Assembly: GCA_027424065.1 (NCBI GenBank)
Contig: DAIBYH010000006.1
Location: 1 to 17,145, forward strand
Source of the DNA: Candidatus Parcubacteria bacterium
Lineage (GTDB): Bacteria; Patescibacteriota; Minisyncoccia; UBA6257; 2-01-FULL-56-20
DNA: 17,145 nt
Reading direction: 5' to 3'
The position numbers were made by a program, and so were the translations under genes. The notes under the pieces were generated by a model. That model was not told the DNA's origin. It searched no databases and saw nothing but the letters and a program-made list of their open reading frames with translations. Shown here in pieces: positions 7,389 through 14,422 of the stretch (its first letter is position 1; each line of letters begins with the position of its first letter).

Positions 7389-8423
7389 TTATGATTCCCG
7401 AACGCGGTATCTGCCGTCCGGCAGATGTTCAAAGAGATCTTTGTTCTGGAGATTGATGACCACCGTGTTGGATTTGAAAAAGCGCTGTTTCGTGACGTGC
7501 GAAACGATATCCTTCGCGGACATCGGACCCTTTTCCTTCAGGATCTTCGCGATGACCTCGCGCGCGATGCCCGGCTCGTAGCCATGCTCCCGCAGGCCGT
7601 AGATGCCGCGGCCGACCAGCACGAAACGGTCGTCCTTGATGAGCTCGTTATGCACCGTCGGGGCAAGCGCCTTCTGATCATCGTCGAAATTCACTTCATT
7701 GATGCGGCGCGCGATGCTCTCGAAGTGAAGCGGTTCCTGATTCTTCTTCAGAACGAGATAGATCTTGTCGCGAATGGTCTTCGGATTGATCTCCGGCCAG
7801 TCGGAAAGCCCTTCGTCGCCGAACGGATTCTTCCCGACCTGCTTCGTGAGGCCGAGATAGTTCTCCGCGACCGCGGGAGTGATGCCGCCATCCTGCACGA
7901 AACTCGCAAGTTCCGCGCGATACGTTCCTCCGAAGACCTGTCCGCGCCGCGAACGGAGGGCGCCGGTCCATTTCTCCACGAACGTCCGCGCCGATTTCCA
8001 GTCCTTCTCGCTGCTCACGTAAAGCGGAACGAAATCCTCATCCTCGCGGCGGACCGAAAAGGCGCCGGACGCTTCGGCAAGAAAATCCAATTCCGGAACG
8101 CCGATGCCCTTCACGAGCGTGGCCGTATGAGCTGCCACGTCGGCCTTCCCGGCGATGCCGCCCTTCGCAGCAATGAAACTCTTCACTTTTGCAAGCATGG
8201 CAACGGTATCGTTGTGCCGCATGACATTCTTTGCAACGAGCGACATGGCACTGTTCTCGATCTGGCGGACCCGCTCGCGCGTCACCTTGAGCCGATCGCC
8301 GATCGCCGCAAGCGTCTCCCCTTCAAGGCCGCTCTCAAGACCGAAACGCGCCACTACCACCTCCCGCTGGCGGGGGTTCAGGTCGTTCAATGCATTCTTG
8401 ATGATCTTGGATGACGTGGCCAT
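7389..8423 (-). CDS. sigma-70 region 4-like HTH fused to HARE-HTH domains (transcription regulator)
   Basis: A 344-residue putative DNA-binding protein. Residues about 10-65 are a sigma-70 region 4 helix-turn-helix (LNPRQREVVVARFGL, then AAIGDRLKVTRERVRQIENSA), the part of a sigma factor that reads the -35 box. Regions 1-3 are missing, so it is not a complete sigma factor. The C-terminal part has a HARE-HTH winged helix of the kind in RNA polymerase delta and restriction-linked proteins (about 222-290, with PLHFESIARRINE and GRGIYGLREHG), and a second similar unit (about 290-343, with GPMSAKDIVSHV and DGRYRVRE). The middle (about 100-215) is unassigned. It is a single-gene transcription unit with its own promoter and terminator. 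Likely jobs are modulating RNA polymerase at particular promoters or binding AT-rich or modified DNA; the sequence does not decide between them. Confidence 0.85.
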   Translation of the reverse strand: MATSSKIIKNALNDLNPRQREVVVARFGLESGLEGETLAAIGDRLKVTRERVRQIENSAMSLVAKNVMRHNDTVAMLAKVKSFIAAKGGIAGKADVAAHTATLVKGIGVPELDFLAEASGAFSVRREDEDFVPLYVSSEKDWKSARTFVEKWTGALRSRRGQVFGGTYRAELASFVQDGGITPAVAENYLGLTKQVGKNPFGDEGLSDWPEINPKTIRDKIYLVLKKNQEPLHFESIARRINEVNFDDDQKALAPTVHNELIKDDRFVLVGRGIYGLREHGYEPGIAREVIAKILKEKGPMSAKDIVSHVTKQRFFKSNTVVINLQNKDLFEHLPDGRYRVRES

Positions 8424-8457
8424 AAAGGTTCGCTTTTTGATTGATTTCTTTAAAAAT

Positions 8458-8486
8458 ATTCTACACTATACACAAAAAATACGCAA
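8458..8486 (-). promoter_or_regulatory. sigma-70-type promoter of the sigma-r4/HARE-HTH gene
   Basis: On the minus strand TTGCGT (8481-8486) is separated by 17 nt from TAGAAT (8458-8463). The predicted start lies about 25-30 nt before the ATG at 8423. No Shine-Dalgarno is visible in the short, AT-rich leader. A TATAGT just upstream is an alternative -10. Confidence 0.6.
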
Positions 8487-8553
8487 GCCCCCGTCTGTGC
8501 ATCGCCCAAGAATCAAGGTTTTCTATCCTTTCTTTTTGCTCCCCGGCGTGCCC

Positions 8554-9300
8554 TCAGATCTCGATTTTGGAGAACAGATACGCGCCAACGAGAAGGATGA
8601 ACAGGGTAAATCCGCCAAGAACCCAGAAATCCATCCAGAAACCGAACTGAAGGGAGCCGGGCACGAGCGCGGCACGAAGGCCGTCGATCCCATAGGATAA
8701 GGGATCCAGGCGCGCGACGATCGTGATGGCCTCGGGCAGACCGCGGAGCGGGAACAATGCACCTGAAAGAAAGAATGTCGGCATCACGAGAAAATTCATA
8801 ATGAGCGGAAATCCCTGCATATCATCCACGACCGAGGCAATGGCCGTACCGATGCCGGTAAAAAGCACCGCGATCATGATCATGAAAACGAACGCGACCA
8901 GGAACAGCGAGAAGCTCGGACGGAATCCGATCGCCCACGCGATCAGAAACACGAGTATGCCTTGCGCAAGAGCGACCGTCGCGCCGCCGAGCGTCCGGCC
9001 GAGCATGATGGACATGCGCGACACCGGCGCCACGAGCGTCTCCTTCAAAAATCCGAACTGTTTATCCCAAATGATCTCGATGCCCATGAAGACCGCAGTA
9101 AAGAGGATGCCCATGGCGATCACGCCGGGCGCAAGGAACTCCAGATAGTTCCCGCCGCCGGCACGCTGGAAGATCGGCCCGAACCCGAAGCCGAGCGCGA
9201 CCAGGAATAATACGGGCTGTCCGATAGACCCGATCATGCGGGCCTTGGACCGGAAATAACGCTTGAGCTGGCGAAGCCAGAGAATATAGATGGTGGACAT
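8554..9300 (-). CDS. ABC-2 type exporter permease (DrrB/NodJ-like)
   Basis: A 248-residue integral membrane protein with about six hydrophobic segments, typical in length for the ABC-2 permease family. It starts with a cytoplasmic SxxxxLWLRQLKRYFRSKARM stretch, the usual amphipathic entry before TM1. WDKQFGFLKETLVAPVSR (residues about 77-94) is the family's conserved cytoplasmic segment that contacts the ATPase, and FLSGALFPLRGLP near residue 180 matches the C-terminal half of the ABC-2 signature. It works with the ATPase encoded at 9446-10240 to export a drug, lipid or polysaccharide; the substrate cannot be read from sequence. The 145-nt spacer to the ATPase gene is unusually long for this compact genome and is filled by a repeat element. 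Confidence 0.92.
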   Translation of the reverse strand: MSTIYILWLRQLKRYFRSKARMIGSIGQPVLFLVALGFGFGPIFQRAGGGNYLEFLAPGVIAMGILFTAVFMGIEIIWDKQFGFLKETLVAPVSRMSIMLGRTLGGATVALAQGILVFLIAWAIGFRPSFSLFLVAFVFMIMIAVLFTGIGTAIASVVDDMQGFPLIMNFLVMPTFFLSGALFPLRGLPEAITIVARLDPLSYGIDGLRAALVPGSLQFGFWMDFWVLGGFTLFILLVGAYLFSKIEI

Positions 9301-9313
9301 GGAGATTGATATG

Positions 9314-9417
9314 AGCGATTAGAAAATAGGAAGGCAGCGATCAGTTATCAGTTATTATCAATACATAGTCGGTATCGTTCATCTTTTTCTTGCTCGTTAC
9401 TCTCTTATCTAATCGCC
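9314..9417 (-). repeat. hairpin-like intergenic element, copy 1
   Basis: On the minus strand this ~104-bp element begins GGCGATTAGATAAGAGAG and ends CTATTTTCTAATCGCT. Its first 29 nt (9389-9417) match 27 of 29 positions of copy 2 (10281-10309) in inverted orientation. The motif CTATTTTCTAAT (9318-9329 here; 10359-10370 there) and the TATTGATA-rich centre are also shared. It separates the ABC-2 permease and ATPase genes. It contains no open frame and no transposase. Confidence 0.75.
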
Positions 9418-9445
9418 GATCGCCCTCTTCCTGATCGCCCATCTT

Positions 9446-10240
9446 TTATCTCCTGCCCCATACCTTTGCGTGCGTACGCATGCGCGACGCGCCATCGTTC
9501 GACTCTTTGCGGATATCGTATCCCGTCAGCTTGATAAAGGCGTCCTCCAAAAGTTCAGAGCCGGTCTCACGCTTAAGATCGGCGGGCGTCCCCTGCGCGA
9601 CGATCGCTCCATGGTCCATCACTGCGACGCGGGTCGCGGAACGGTCGGCCTCTTCTATATAATGCGTCGTGAAAAAGACCGTGATCTGCTCCTCGCGATT
9701 CAGGTTCTGGATATAGCTCCATACATGATTCCGGGTCTGCGGATCAAGTCCGGTCGTCGGTTCGTCAAGAAACAGGATCTTTGGATGGTGCAGAAGTCCG
9801 CGGGCGATCTCTAAACGGCGCTTCATACCTCCGGAAAACGCCTTTACGAGATCATTGCGGCGATCCCAGAGCTCTACGAAACGCATCAGTTCCTCGATGC
9901 GCTTCCCGCGCACGTCCTTCGGCACTTTATAGAGCACCGCATGGAACTCCATGTTCTCAAGGGCCGTCAGCTCGTCATCCAGGCTCGGATCCTGGAAGAC
10001 GATGCCGAACGATCGCCGCGCGGCCGCTTCATCGCGGACCGGATTCTTCCCGTCAAGGAAGATCTCGCCCGAGGTCGGCGCGAGGAGCGTTGTAAGCATC
10101 TTGATCGTTGTCGTCTTTCCTGCGCCGTTCGGTCCCAGGAACGCGAAAATCTCGCCGCGGGCGACGTCGAACGAGATACCGTTCACGGCGGTGAGATCGC
10201 CGAATTTCTTTACCAGGTTTTTAACTTCAATAATGGACAT
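9446..10240 (-). CDS. ABC-2 exporter ATP-binding protein (DrrA-like)
   Basis: A 264-residue ABC ATPase with all motifs: Walker A GPNGAGKT (36-43), Q-loop VFQDP (81-85), signature FSGGMKRR (135-142), Walker B ILFLDE (155-160) with the D-loop LD that follows, and the switch His193 in TTHYIEEADR. The SGGMKRR signature, the strand TGLDPQTR and the C-terminal LEDAFIKLTG place it in the DrrA/NodI-type exporter group (drug, daunorubicin-like, polysaccharide). It pairs with the permease at 8554-9300, downstream in the same orientation. The C-terminus continues about 25 basic residues past the family core. Homologous hairpin elements lie on both sides of this gene in opposite orientations. Confidence 0.95.
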   Translation of the reverse strand: MSIIEVKNLVKKFGDLTAVNGISFDVARGEIFAFLGPNGAGKTTTIKMLTTLLAPTSGEIFLDGKNPVRDEAAARRSFGIVFQDPSLDDELTALENMEFHAVLYKVPKDVRGKRIEELMRFVELWDRRNDLVKAFSGGMKRRLEIARGLLHHPKILFLDEPTTGLDPQTRNHVWSYIQNLNREEQITVFFTTHYIEEADRSATRVAVMDHGAIVAQGTPADLKRETGSELLEDAFIKLTGYDIRKESNDGASRMRTHAKVWGRR

Positions 10241-10251
10241 GAATGATGAAA

Positions 10252-10402
10252 GAGCGATTAGAGATTAGTTGTTAGCGATTGGCGATTAGATAAAAGAGCA
10301 ACGAGCAAGAGAGCGACATATTGATAGTAATAATAGCTGATCACTAATCGCTATCTTGCTATTTTCTAATCACTAATCGCTAACTACTGATCGCCCTCTT
10401 CC
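10252..10402 (+). repeat. hairpin-like intergenic element, copy 2, with extra GCGATTAG words
   Basis: The core (10281-10381) starts GGCGATTAGATAAAAG and ends CACTAATCGCT. Its two ends are imperfect inverted repeats: GATTAG/CTAATC, TAAAA/TTTT, and AGCAAGA at 10304-10310 with TCTTGCT at 10354-10360. The RNA or single strand could therefore fold into a long hairpin. Additional GCGATTAG-like words precede it (10253-10290). The 14-bp tail GATCGCCCTCTTCC (10389-10402) also occurs next to copy 1 (9418-9431) in direct orientation. It fills the space between the divergent ABC-2 and AbrB-exporter operons. Confidence 0.75.
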
Positions 10403-10415
10403 CAACTGCTCAGAC

Positions 10416-10433
10416 TTCCTACTTTTCCTACTT
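10416..10433 (+). promoter_or_regulatory. tandem 9-bp repeat touching the -35 box (possible operator)
   Basis: TTCCTACTT occurs twice back to back (10416-10424 and 10425-10433). The second copy overlaps the first two bases of the -35 hexamer TTGTCA. The placement suits a regulator site for the AbrB-exporter operon, but no binding protein is shown. Confidence 0.35.
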
Positions 10434-10461
10434 GTCATACCCTTTTTATCCATGATAAAAT
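10432..10461 (+). promoter_or_regulatory. promoter of the AbrB-MacAB operon, probably leaderless
   Basis: TTGTCA (10432-10437), an 18-nt spacer ending in TGA, then TAAAAT (10456-10461) give a good -35 and a TGN-extended -10. The expected start is near 10468, at the ATG of 10469. This rules out the earlier ATG at 10460, which lies inside the -10 box. Confidence 0.7.
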
Positions 10462-10468
10462 GGCAATT

Positions 10469-10714
10469 ATGAAAACGTCAAGCAGAAAAAAGATACTCGC
10501 CATCGCCACGATCGGCGAAAAGGGGCAGATCGTGATCCCCGCAGAGGCGCGCGCGGCCATGAAGCTCACGAAAGGCGAAAAACTGGTCGTCATGAGCTCG
10601 CATGAGAATGCGCTCGTTATCATGAAGGCCGCAAAGTTCGAAGCAATGGCGGCGCATGTGACGGAAAACCTCGCCTCCATCAGAAAGCTCATCAAAAAAG
10701 ACATTACCCGATAA
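10469..10714 (+). CDS. AbrB/SpoVT-family DNA-binding protein
   Basis: An 81-residue protein with the swapped-hairpin AbrB fold in its first half: ATIGEKGQIVIPAEARAAMK followed by LTKGEKLVVMSS and the strand ALVIMKAAKF. These proteins dimerise and act as transition-state regulators or as antitoxins. No toxin gene is adjacent. The gene instead leads an exporter operon, with the adaptor gene starting 4 nt after its stop, so local autoregulation of the exporter is the simplest role. The C-terminal 25 residues (AAHVTENLASIRKLIKKD) look helical and basic. The start is set at the second ATG because the promoter's -10 box covers the first ATG (10460), which would otherwise add only three residues. 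Confidence 0.88.
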   Translation: MKTSSRKKILAIATIGEKGQIVIPAEARAAMKLTKGEKLVVMSSHENALVIMKAAKFEAMAAHVTENLASIRKLIKKDITR

Positions 10715-10718
10715 ATCC

Positions 10719-12080
10719 ATGGCAAAAAAATCTCTCGGATTCCTTAGGTCAAAAACCGGCATCGCGCTCGTGATCGTCATTGCGCTTGCCGCGATCTGGT
10801 TCTTCTTCCTCCGCCCCGCAAAATCCACCTATCAATTCGTCACGGTCCGACGCGGCGCGATCACGGAGGTCGTGAATGTGACCGGCAACGTCACAAGCAC
10901 GAAGAATGTCACCCTTGGATTTGAAAATGCCGGAACGATCGCGGCGGTCTATTACCAGGAAGGCGCCTCCGTGTCCCAGGGAGCGGTCATCGCGAAGCTC
11001 GATACGGGCCAACTCGAAGCCCAGCTCGCCCAGGCCCAGGCGAACGTTGATGCCGAGCAGGCAACGCTCGCGAACATGGAAGCCGGACCCACGCCCCAAA
11101 ATGTCGCCGTATCGCAAACCGCCGTCGCCTCGGCGGAACAGACGCTCAAGAATTCCTATGCGAGCGTCCCGAATGCGATCTCCGGTGCCTATGCGAACGC
11201 GAATGACGCCGTCCGCAACCAGCTGAACTCCTTTTTCACGAACGCCGAAACGGAAAATCCGCAGCTGACCTTCCAGGTGAGCGATTCACAGCTCGTGAAC
11301 GACATCACATCGGAACGGGCCGGGGCAAGCTATCTGCTGAACGCCTGGCAGCCGCAGGTCCAGGCCCTCGGAACCGCCTCCCCCTCCTCGACGCTTGATG
11401 CCGCGCTTACGACCGCGCTCGCGAATCTTGCGAGCGTAAAAACATTCCTCGGAACGGCGCTTGATGCCGTCGTAAATGCAACCAATATGTCGCAGGCGCT
11501 CTCCGCATCCTATAAAACGGACATTACGGCGGCGCTCAATGAGGTGAACACCTCGGTCGGAAACCTCAATACGCTCGCGCAGAATATCGCTTCGGAAAAG
11601 GCCTCCATCGCACAGGCGGAAGCCGCTCTCAACCTGACGCTCGCCGGCTCCACAAAGCAGGAGATCGACGCCCAGAAGGCGCAGGTGGAACAGGCCCAGG
11701 CGAACGTACAGGCCATTCAGGCAAGCATAGAGAACTCCTTGATCGTCGCGCCCATGAGCGGCGTCGTGACGACGCAGAACGCCAAGGTCGGCGAGGTCGC
11801 TGCCGCAGGCGTTCCGATGGTCACCCTTATCACCCCGAACGCCCTTGAGATCGACGCCTACGTTCCGGAAGTGGATATCGGCAAGATCGCCGTGAACGAT
11901 CCCGTCGCCATCACTCTCGATGCGTTTCCGGGAGAGACGTTCTCCGGCAAGGTATTCTTCGTGGATCCGGCTGAGACCATCGTCTCCGGCGTCGTGGACT
12001 ATGAGATCAAAGTGTCTTTCAGTAAAAACGATCCTCGCCTGAAGAGCGGACTCACGGCAAACCTGAATATCATGACCTAG
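10719..12080 (+). CDS. MacA/HlyD-like exporter adaptor, truncated by in-frame TAG
   Basis: As read, 453 residues. There is an N-terminal membrane anchor (about 12-31), then a lipoyl-like half-domain (VTGNVTS...GTIAAVYYQEGASVSQGAVIAKLDT). A long Ala/Gln-rich coiled-coil hairpin (about 100-345) has repeats such as LEAQLAQAQANVDAEQATL and KAQVEQAQANVQAIQASIEN. The second lipoyl half (IVAPMSGVVTTQNAKVGEVAAAG) and a beta-barrel (about 380-450) follow. In tripartite or MacAB-type exporters this protein links the ABC permease to the outside; the coiled coil here is longer than in typical MacA. Translation ends at TAG 12078-12080, but the same frame continues with clear family sequence to a second TAG at 12273-12275 (518 residues if read through). 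The final membrane-proximal beta domain is therefore cut off. It lies 4 nt after the AbrB gene and is the second gene of the operon. Confidence 0.9.
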   Translation: MAKKSLGFLRSKTGIALVIVIALAAIWFFFLRPAKSTYQFVTVRRGAITEVVNVTGNVTSTKNVTLGFENAGTIAAVYYQEGASVSQGAVIAKLDTGQLEAQLAQAQANVDAEQATLANMEAGPTPQNVAVSQTAVASAEQTLKNSYASVPNAISGAYANANDAVRNQLNSFFTNAETENPQLTFQVSDSQLVNDITSERAGASYLLNAWQPQVQALGTASPSSTLDAALTTALANLASVKTFLGTALDAVVNATNMSQALSASYKTDITAALNEVNTSVGNLNTLAQNIASEKASIAQAEAALNLTLAGSTKQEIDAQKAQVEQAQANVQAIQASIENSLIVAPMSGVVTTQNAKVGEVAAAGVPMVTLITPNALEIDAYVPEVDIGKIAVNDPVAITLDAFPGETFSGKVFFVDPAETIVSGVVDYEIKVSFSKNDPRLKSGLTANLNIMT

Positions 12081-12275
12081 ACGGACCAGAATGTCCTGAT
12101 TCTTCCCCAGTATGCCATCATCCAAAACACGAACGGGACCTTCGTGGAGATCGTGAAGAACGGCGCCACTGTCCAGATCCCCGTCACCCTCGGCATCTCC
12201 GATAACAACGGCAACGTGGAGATCGCCTCGGGAACGACCGAAGGAGAACAGGTTGTGAACATCGGCCTCAAATAG
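12081..12275 (+). pseudogene. detached C-terminal part of the adaptor, in frame after TAG
   Basis: These 64 codons follow the TAG without any frameshift and end in TAG at 12273-12275, 9 nt before the MacB-type ATPase start. The translation (NVLILPQYAIIQN, GTFVEIVKNG, VTLGISDNNGNVEIASG, EGEQVVNIGLK) is the standard membrane-proximal domain that ends HlyD/MacA adaptors. No internal stop or indel is seen, and no good start codon opens it. It is either lost through one nonsense change, expressed by readthrough, or a sequencing error. Confidence 0.8.
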
Positions 12276-12284
12276 CACCAGCAC

Positions 12285-13004
12285 ATGACCGAGATCGAGG
12301 TACGGGATATGAAAAAGGACTACGTCGACGAAGACGTCGTGACGTCCGCATTGCGGGGAATCTCTTTCACGATCGATCGCGGCGATTTCGTATCCATCGT
12401 CGGCCCGTCGGGCTCCGGAAAATCCACGCTCGTGCAGATCCTGAGCTTCCTGGACCGCCCGACCGGCGGCAGCTACCGGTTCTTCGGAAAAAGCATCGAT
12501 GACATGAACGACCGCGAACTGGCCCACGTTCGGAACAAGGAGATGGGCTTCGTGTTCCAATCGTTCAATCTTCTCTCCCGACTTTCCGTCTATGAGAACG
12601 TGGAGATCCCCCTTCTCTATGCCGAAAACGTCCCCGCCGGCGACCGTAAGAAGCTCGTGGAAGATGCGGTCCGGTCCGTGGGACTGGAAGAAAAGCTGTG
12701 GAGCGAGGCAGGGCGATTGTCGGGCGGCCAAAAACAGCGTGTCGCCATCGCGCGCGCTCTCGTCAACAAGCCGAACGTCATCTTTGCCGATGAACCGACC
12801 GGAAATCTGGATTCCAAATCGGGCGCCCAGATCATGGGCATCTTGGACGACCTGAACAAGGAAGGCCACACGATCATCCTTGTGACCCACGAGACCTATA
12901 CCGCCGAATTCGCATCGCGCATCATCCGCATCAAGGACGGTCTGATCGAAAGCGATACGCCGGTCGAAACGCCGCGGCGATCAAGGGAGGATTTTTTCAA
13001 ATAA
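12285..13004 (+). CDS. MacB-type ABC exporter ATP-binding protein
   Basis: A 239-residue ATPase of the LolD/MacB group. Walker A is GPSGSGKS (40-47), the Q-loop is [18 protein letters not shown] (89-106, a MacB/LolD-type stretch), the signature is LSGGQKQR (145-152), Walker B is [12 protein letters not shown] (165-176), and the switch His202 is in VTHE. It powers the permease encoded 1 nt downstream, with which it forms a mechanotransmission-type exporter instead of a classic two-state transporter. The ATPase and permease are separate genes, as in Gram-positive and other one-membrane relatives, whereas E. coli MacB is a fusion. The start lies 9 nt after the adaptor frame's end; there is no clear ribosome binding site, so coupling to upstream translation is probable and could be weakened by the early stop in the adaptor. 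Confidence 0.95.
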   Translation: MTEIEVRDMKKDYVDEDVVTSALRGISFTIDRGDFVSIVGPSGSGKSTLVQILSFLDRPTGGSYRFFGKSIDDMNDRELAHVRNKEMGFVFQSFNLLSRLSVYENVEIPLLYAENVPAGDRKKLVEDAVRSVGLEEKLWSEAGRLSGGQKQRVAIARALVNKPNVIFADEPTGNLDSKSGAQIMGILDDLNKEGHTIILVTHETYTAEFASRIIRIKDGLIESDTPVETPRRSREDFFK

Positions 13005-13005
13005 C

Positions 13006-14253
13006 ATGCGCGTCAGAGACTCTTTCAATTCGGCGGTCAACAGCCTGCGGCACGGGAAGACCCGGTCCGTGCTCACGATGCTCGGCATCGTGATCGGCAT
13101 CGCTTCCGTCATTATCCTCATGTCCATCGGACAATCGGCTCAGGACTACATCCTGAACCAGGTCCAGGGCGTCGGATCCAACCTTATCTTCATCATTCCC
13201 GGCGGTACGGTGAACGGCCGCTTCCAATCCCCCGCAGCAGCTCAAGGCATCGTCGTCACAAGCCTCGTCCAAAACGACGTGAATGCCCTGTCCCGCGAAC
13301 CGTCCATCAGTGACGTGGTTCCGCTCGTCACCGGCCAGGCCGATGCGGTCTACGGCGATAACGATCTTACGGTCACCTATCAGGGAACGACCGCGAATTT
13401 CTTCCCGGTAAGAAATTTCACGGTTGCGAACGGCTATCCCTTCACTGCGCAGGACGTTGCGGCCTATAACCACGTCGCGGTCATCGGCTCCGATCTCGCA
13501 AAGACCCTCTTCGGCGCGAATATCGATCCCGTCGGACAGAACATCCGCCTCAAGAACATCATGTTCCGCGTCGTCGGCGTCCTTGCGCCGAAAGGCACCG
13601 GCCCGGGCGGCGTCAACCAGGACGACATGGTGCTCGTCCCGATCACCGTCGCGCAGAGCGAGATGCTCGGCATCACCTACTTCAATATGATCTTCGTGTC
13701 GGCAAATCCCGCCTACCGGATCTCCTTCGTGAAGTCGCGCATTGAATCCATCATGGAGCAGGACCACGGCATTACGAATCCCAATAAAGACGACTTCACC
13801 GTGGAGACCCAGCAGGATATTCTGTCGCTTCTCGGCAATATCACTTCCGTCCTTACGCTCTTCCTTGCCGCCATCGCCTCGATCTCTCTCGTTGTCGGCG
13901 GGATCGGCATCATGAACATCATGCTGGTCTCGGTCACCGAACGCACGCGCGAGATCGGACTCAGGAAGGCCGTCGGCGCGACCGACCGCGACGTCCTCCA
14001 GCAATTCCTCATTGAGGCGATCCTCCTGACATTCCTTGGCGGCGTGATCGGCATCGCACTCGGCGCCGTTGTCGTCACGATGGCCTGGCTCGTCCTTTCC
14101 CATGTCGTTGCCGCAGGATGGACCTTCGCCTTCCCGCTTTCGGCCGTCCTCATCGCCGTTCTTGTCTCAACGGCCTGCGGCCTTGCCTTCGGCCTCTACC
14201 CTGCGCGCCAAGCAGCGCGAAAAAGCCCCATCGAGGCCCTCCGGTACGAATAA
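13006..14253 (+). CDS. MacB-like ABC exporter permease (FtsX/MacB domain)
   Basis: A 415-residue protein with the four-helix MacB layout. It starts with SFNSAVNSLRHGKTRSVLTM leading into TM1 (about 24-46). A large extracytoplasmic domain follows (about 50-270, with PLVTGQADAVYG, VAVIGSDLAKTLFG and FRVVGVLAPKG, which are standard for the MacB core). Three C-terminal helices follow (about 275-300, 340-365 and 375-400), separated by the cytoplasmic segment VTERTREIGLRKAVGA that contacts the ATPase. The C-terminal PARQAARKSPIEALRYE is the usual family ending. It would export peptides, lipoproteins, antibiotics or siderophore-like compounds. A TolC-like partner is not in view, and CPR cells are usually held to have one membrane. 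The start is one nucleotide after the ATPase stop. Confidence 0.95.
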   Translation: MRVRDSFNSAVNSLRHGKTRSVLTMLGIVIGIASVIILMSIGQSAQDYILNQVQGVGSNLIFIIPGGTVNGRFQSPAAAQGIVVTSLVQNDVNALSREPSISDVVPLVTGQADAVYGDNDLTVTYQGTTANFFPVRNFTVANGYPFTAQDVAAYNHVAVIGSDLAKTLFGANIDPVGQNIRLKNIMFRVVGVLAPKGTGPGGVNQDDMVLVPITVAQSEMLGITYFNMIFVSANPAYRISFVKSRIESIMEQDHGITNPNKDDFTVETQQDILSLLGNITSVLTLFLAAIASISLVVGGIGIMNIMLVSVTERTREIGLRKAVGATDRDVLQQFLIEAILLTFLGGVIGIALGAVVVTMAWLVLSHVVAAGWTFAFPLSAVLIAVLVSTACGLAFGLYPARQAARKSPIEALRYE

Positions 14254-14304
14254 ACCCTGCCTATCTCCCTCGCTTTGCCAGAGCGGCTTCGCGGGGCGAG
14301 CCCC

Positions 14305-14395
14305 AAGAAAACCCCTCCTATCCTCCCCTTAGAAAAGGGGAGGAATTTTTACTCCTCCTCCCTTTCGAGGGAGGAGCGAGAGGAGGGTCTTCTGC
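14305..14395. repeat. REP-like element made of nested hairpins
   Basis: The segment is bounded by AGAAAACCCCTCCT and AGGAGGGTCTTCT, an imperfect inverted pair. Between them lie two perfect hairpins (14321-14344 and 14355-14376; the second is a 9-bp stem with a TTCG loop). The CCTCC/GGAGG-rich style resembles palindromic repeats scattered between genes in many bacteria. It sits between the convergent permease and kinase genes. Confidence 0.6.
14321..14350 (+). terminator. rho-independent terminator of the AbrB-MacAB operon
   Basis: A perfect 10-bp stem, TCCTCCCCTT / AAGGGGAGGA, with an AGAA loop is followed by A and five T. It lies 68 nt after the permease stop. On the minus strand the same stem is followed by a GGGGTTTTC stretch, so it may also serve the convergent kinase gene. 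Confidence 0.75.
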
Positions 14396-14422
14396 CATGG
14401 CGGGAGACTGTGACGGACGGCC

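Noticed and set aside
7425..8414. Plus-strand open frame of 329 codons opposite the sigma-r4/HARE-HTH gene
   Set aside because: The minus strand encodes recognisable domains with a promoter and a terminator. The plus frame is an antisense shadow arising from GC-rich codon use.
12078..12080. Reassignment of TAG as a sense codon
   Set aside because: Other genes in the window end naturally at TAG (1915-1917 and 16138-16140), and TGA also ends genes, so a standard code fits better.
11286..12890. Long minus-strand open frame (534 codons) opposite the adaptor and ATPase genes
   Set aside because: It is the antisense shadow of two genes with clear domains. Its translation is rich in Asp, His, Arg and Gly with no recognisable motif.
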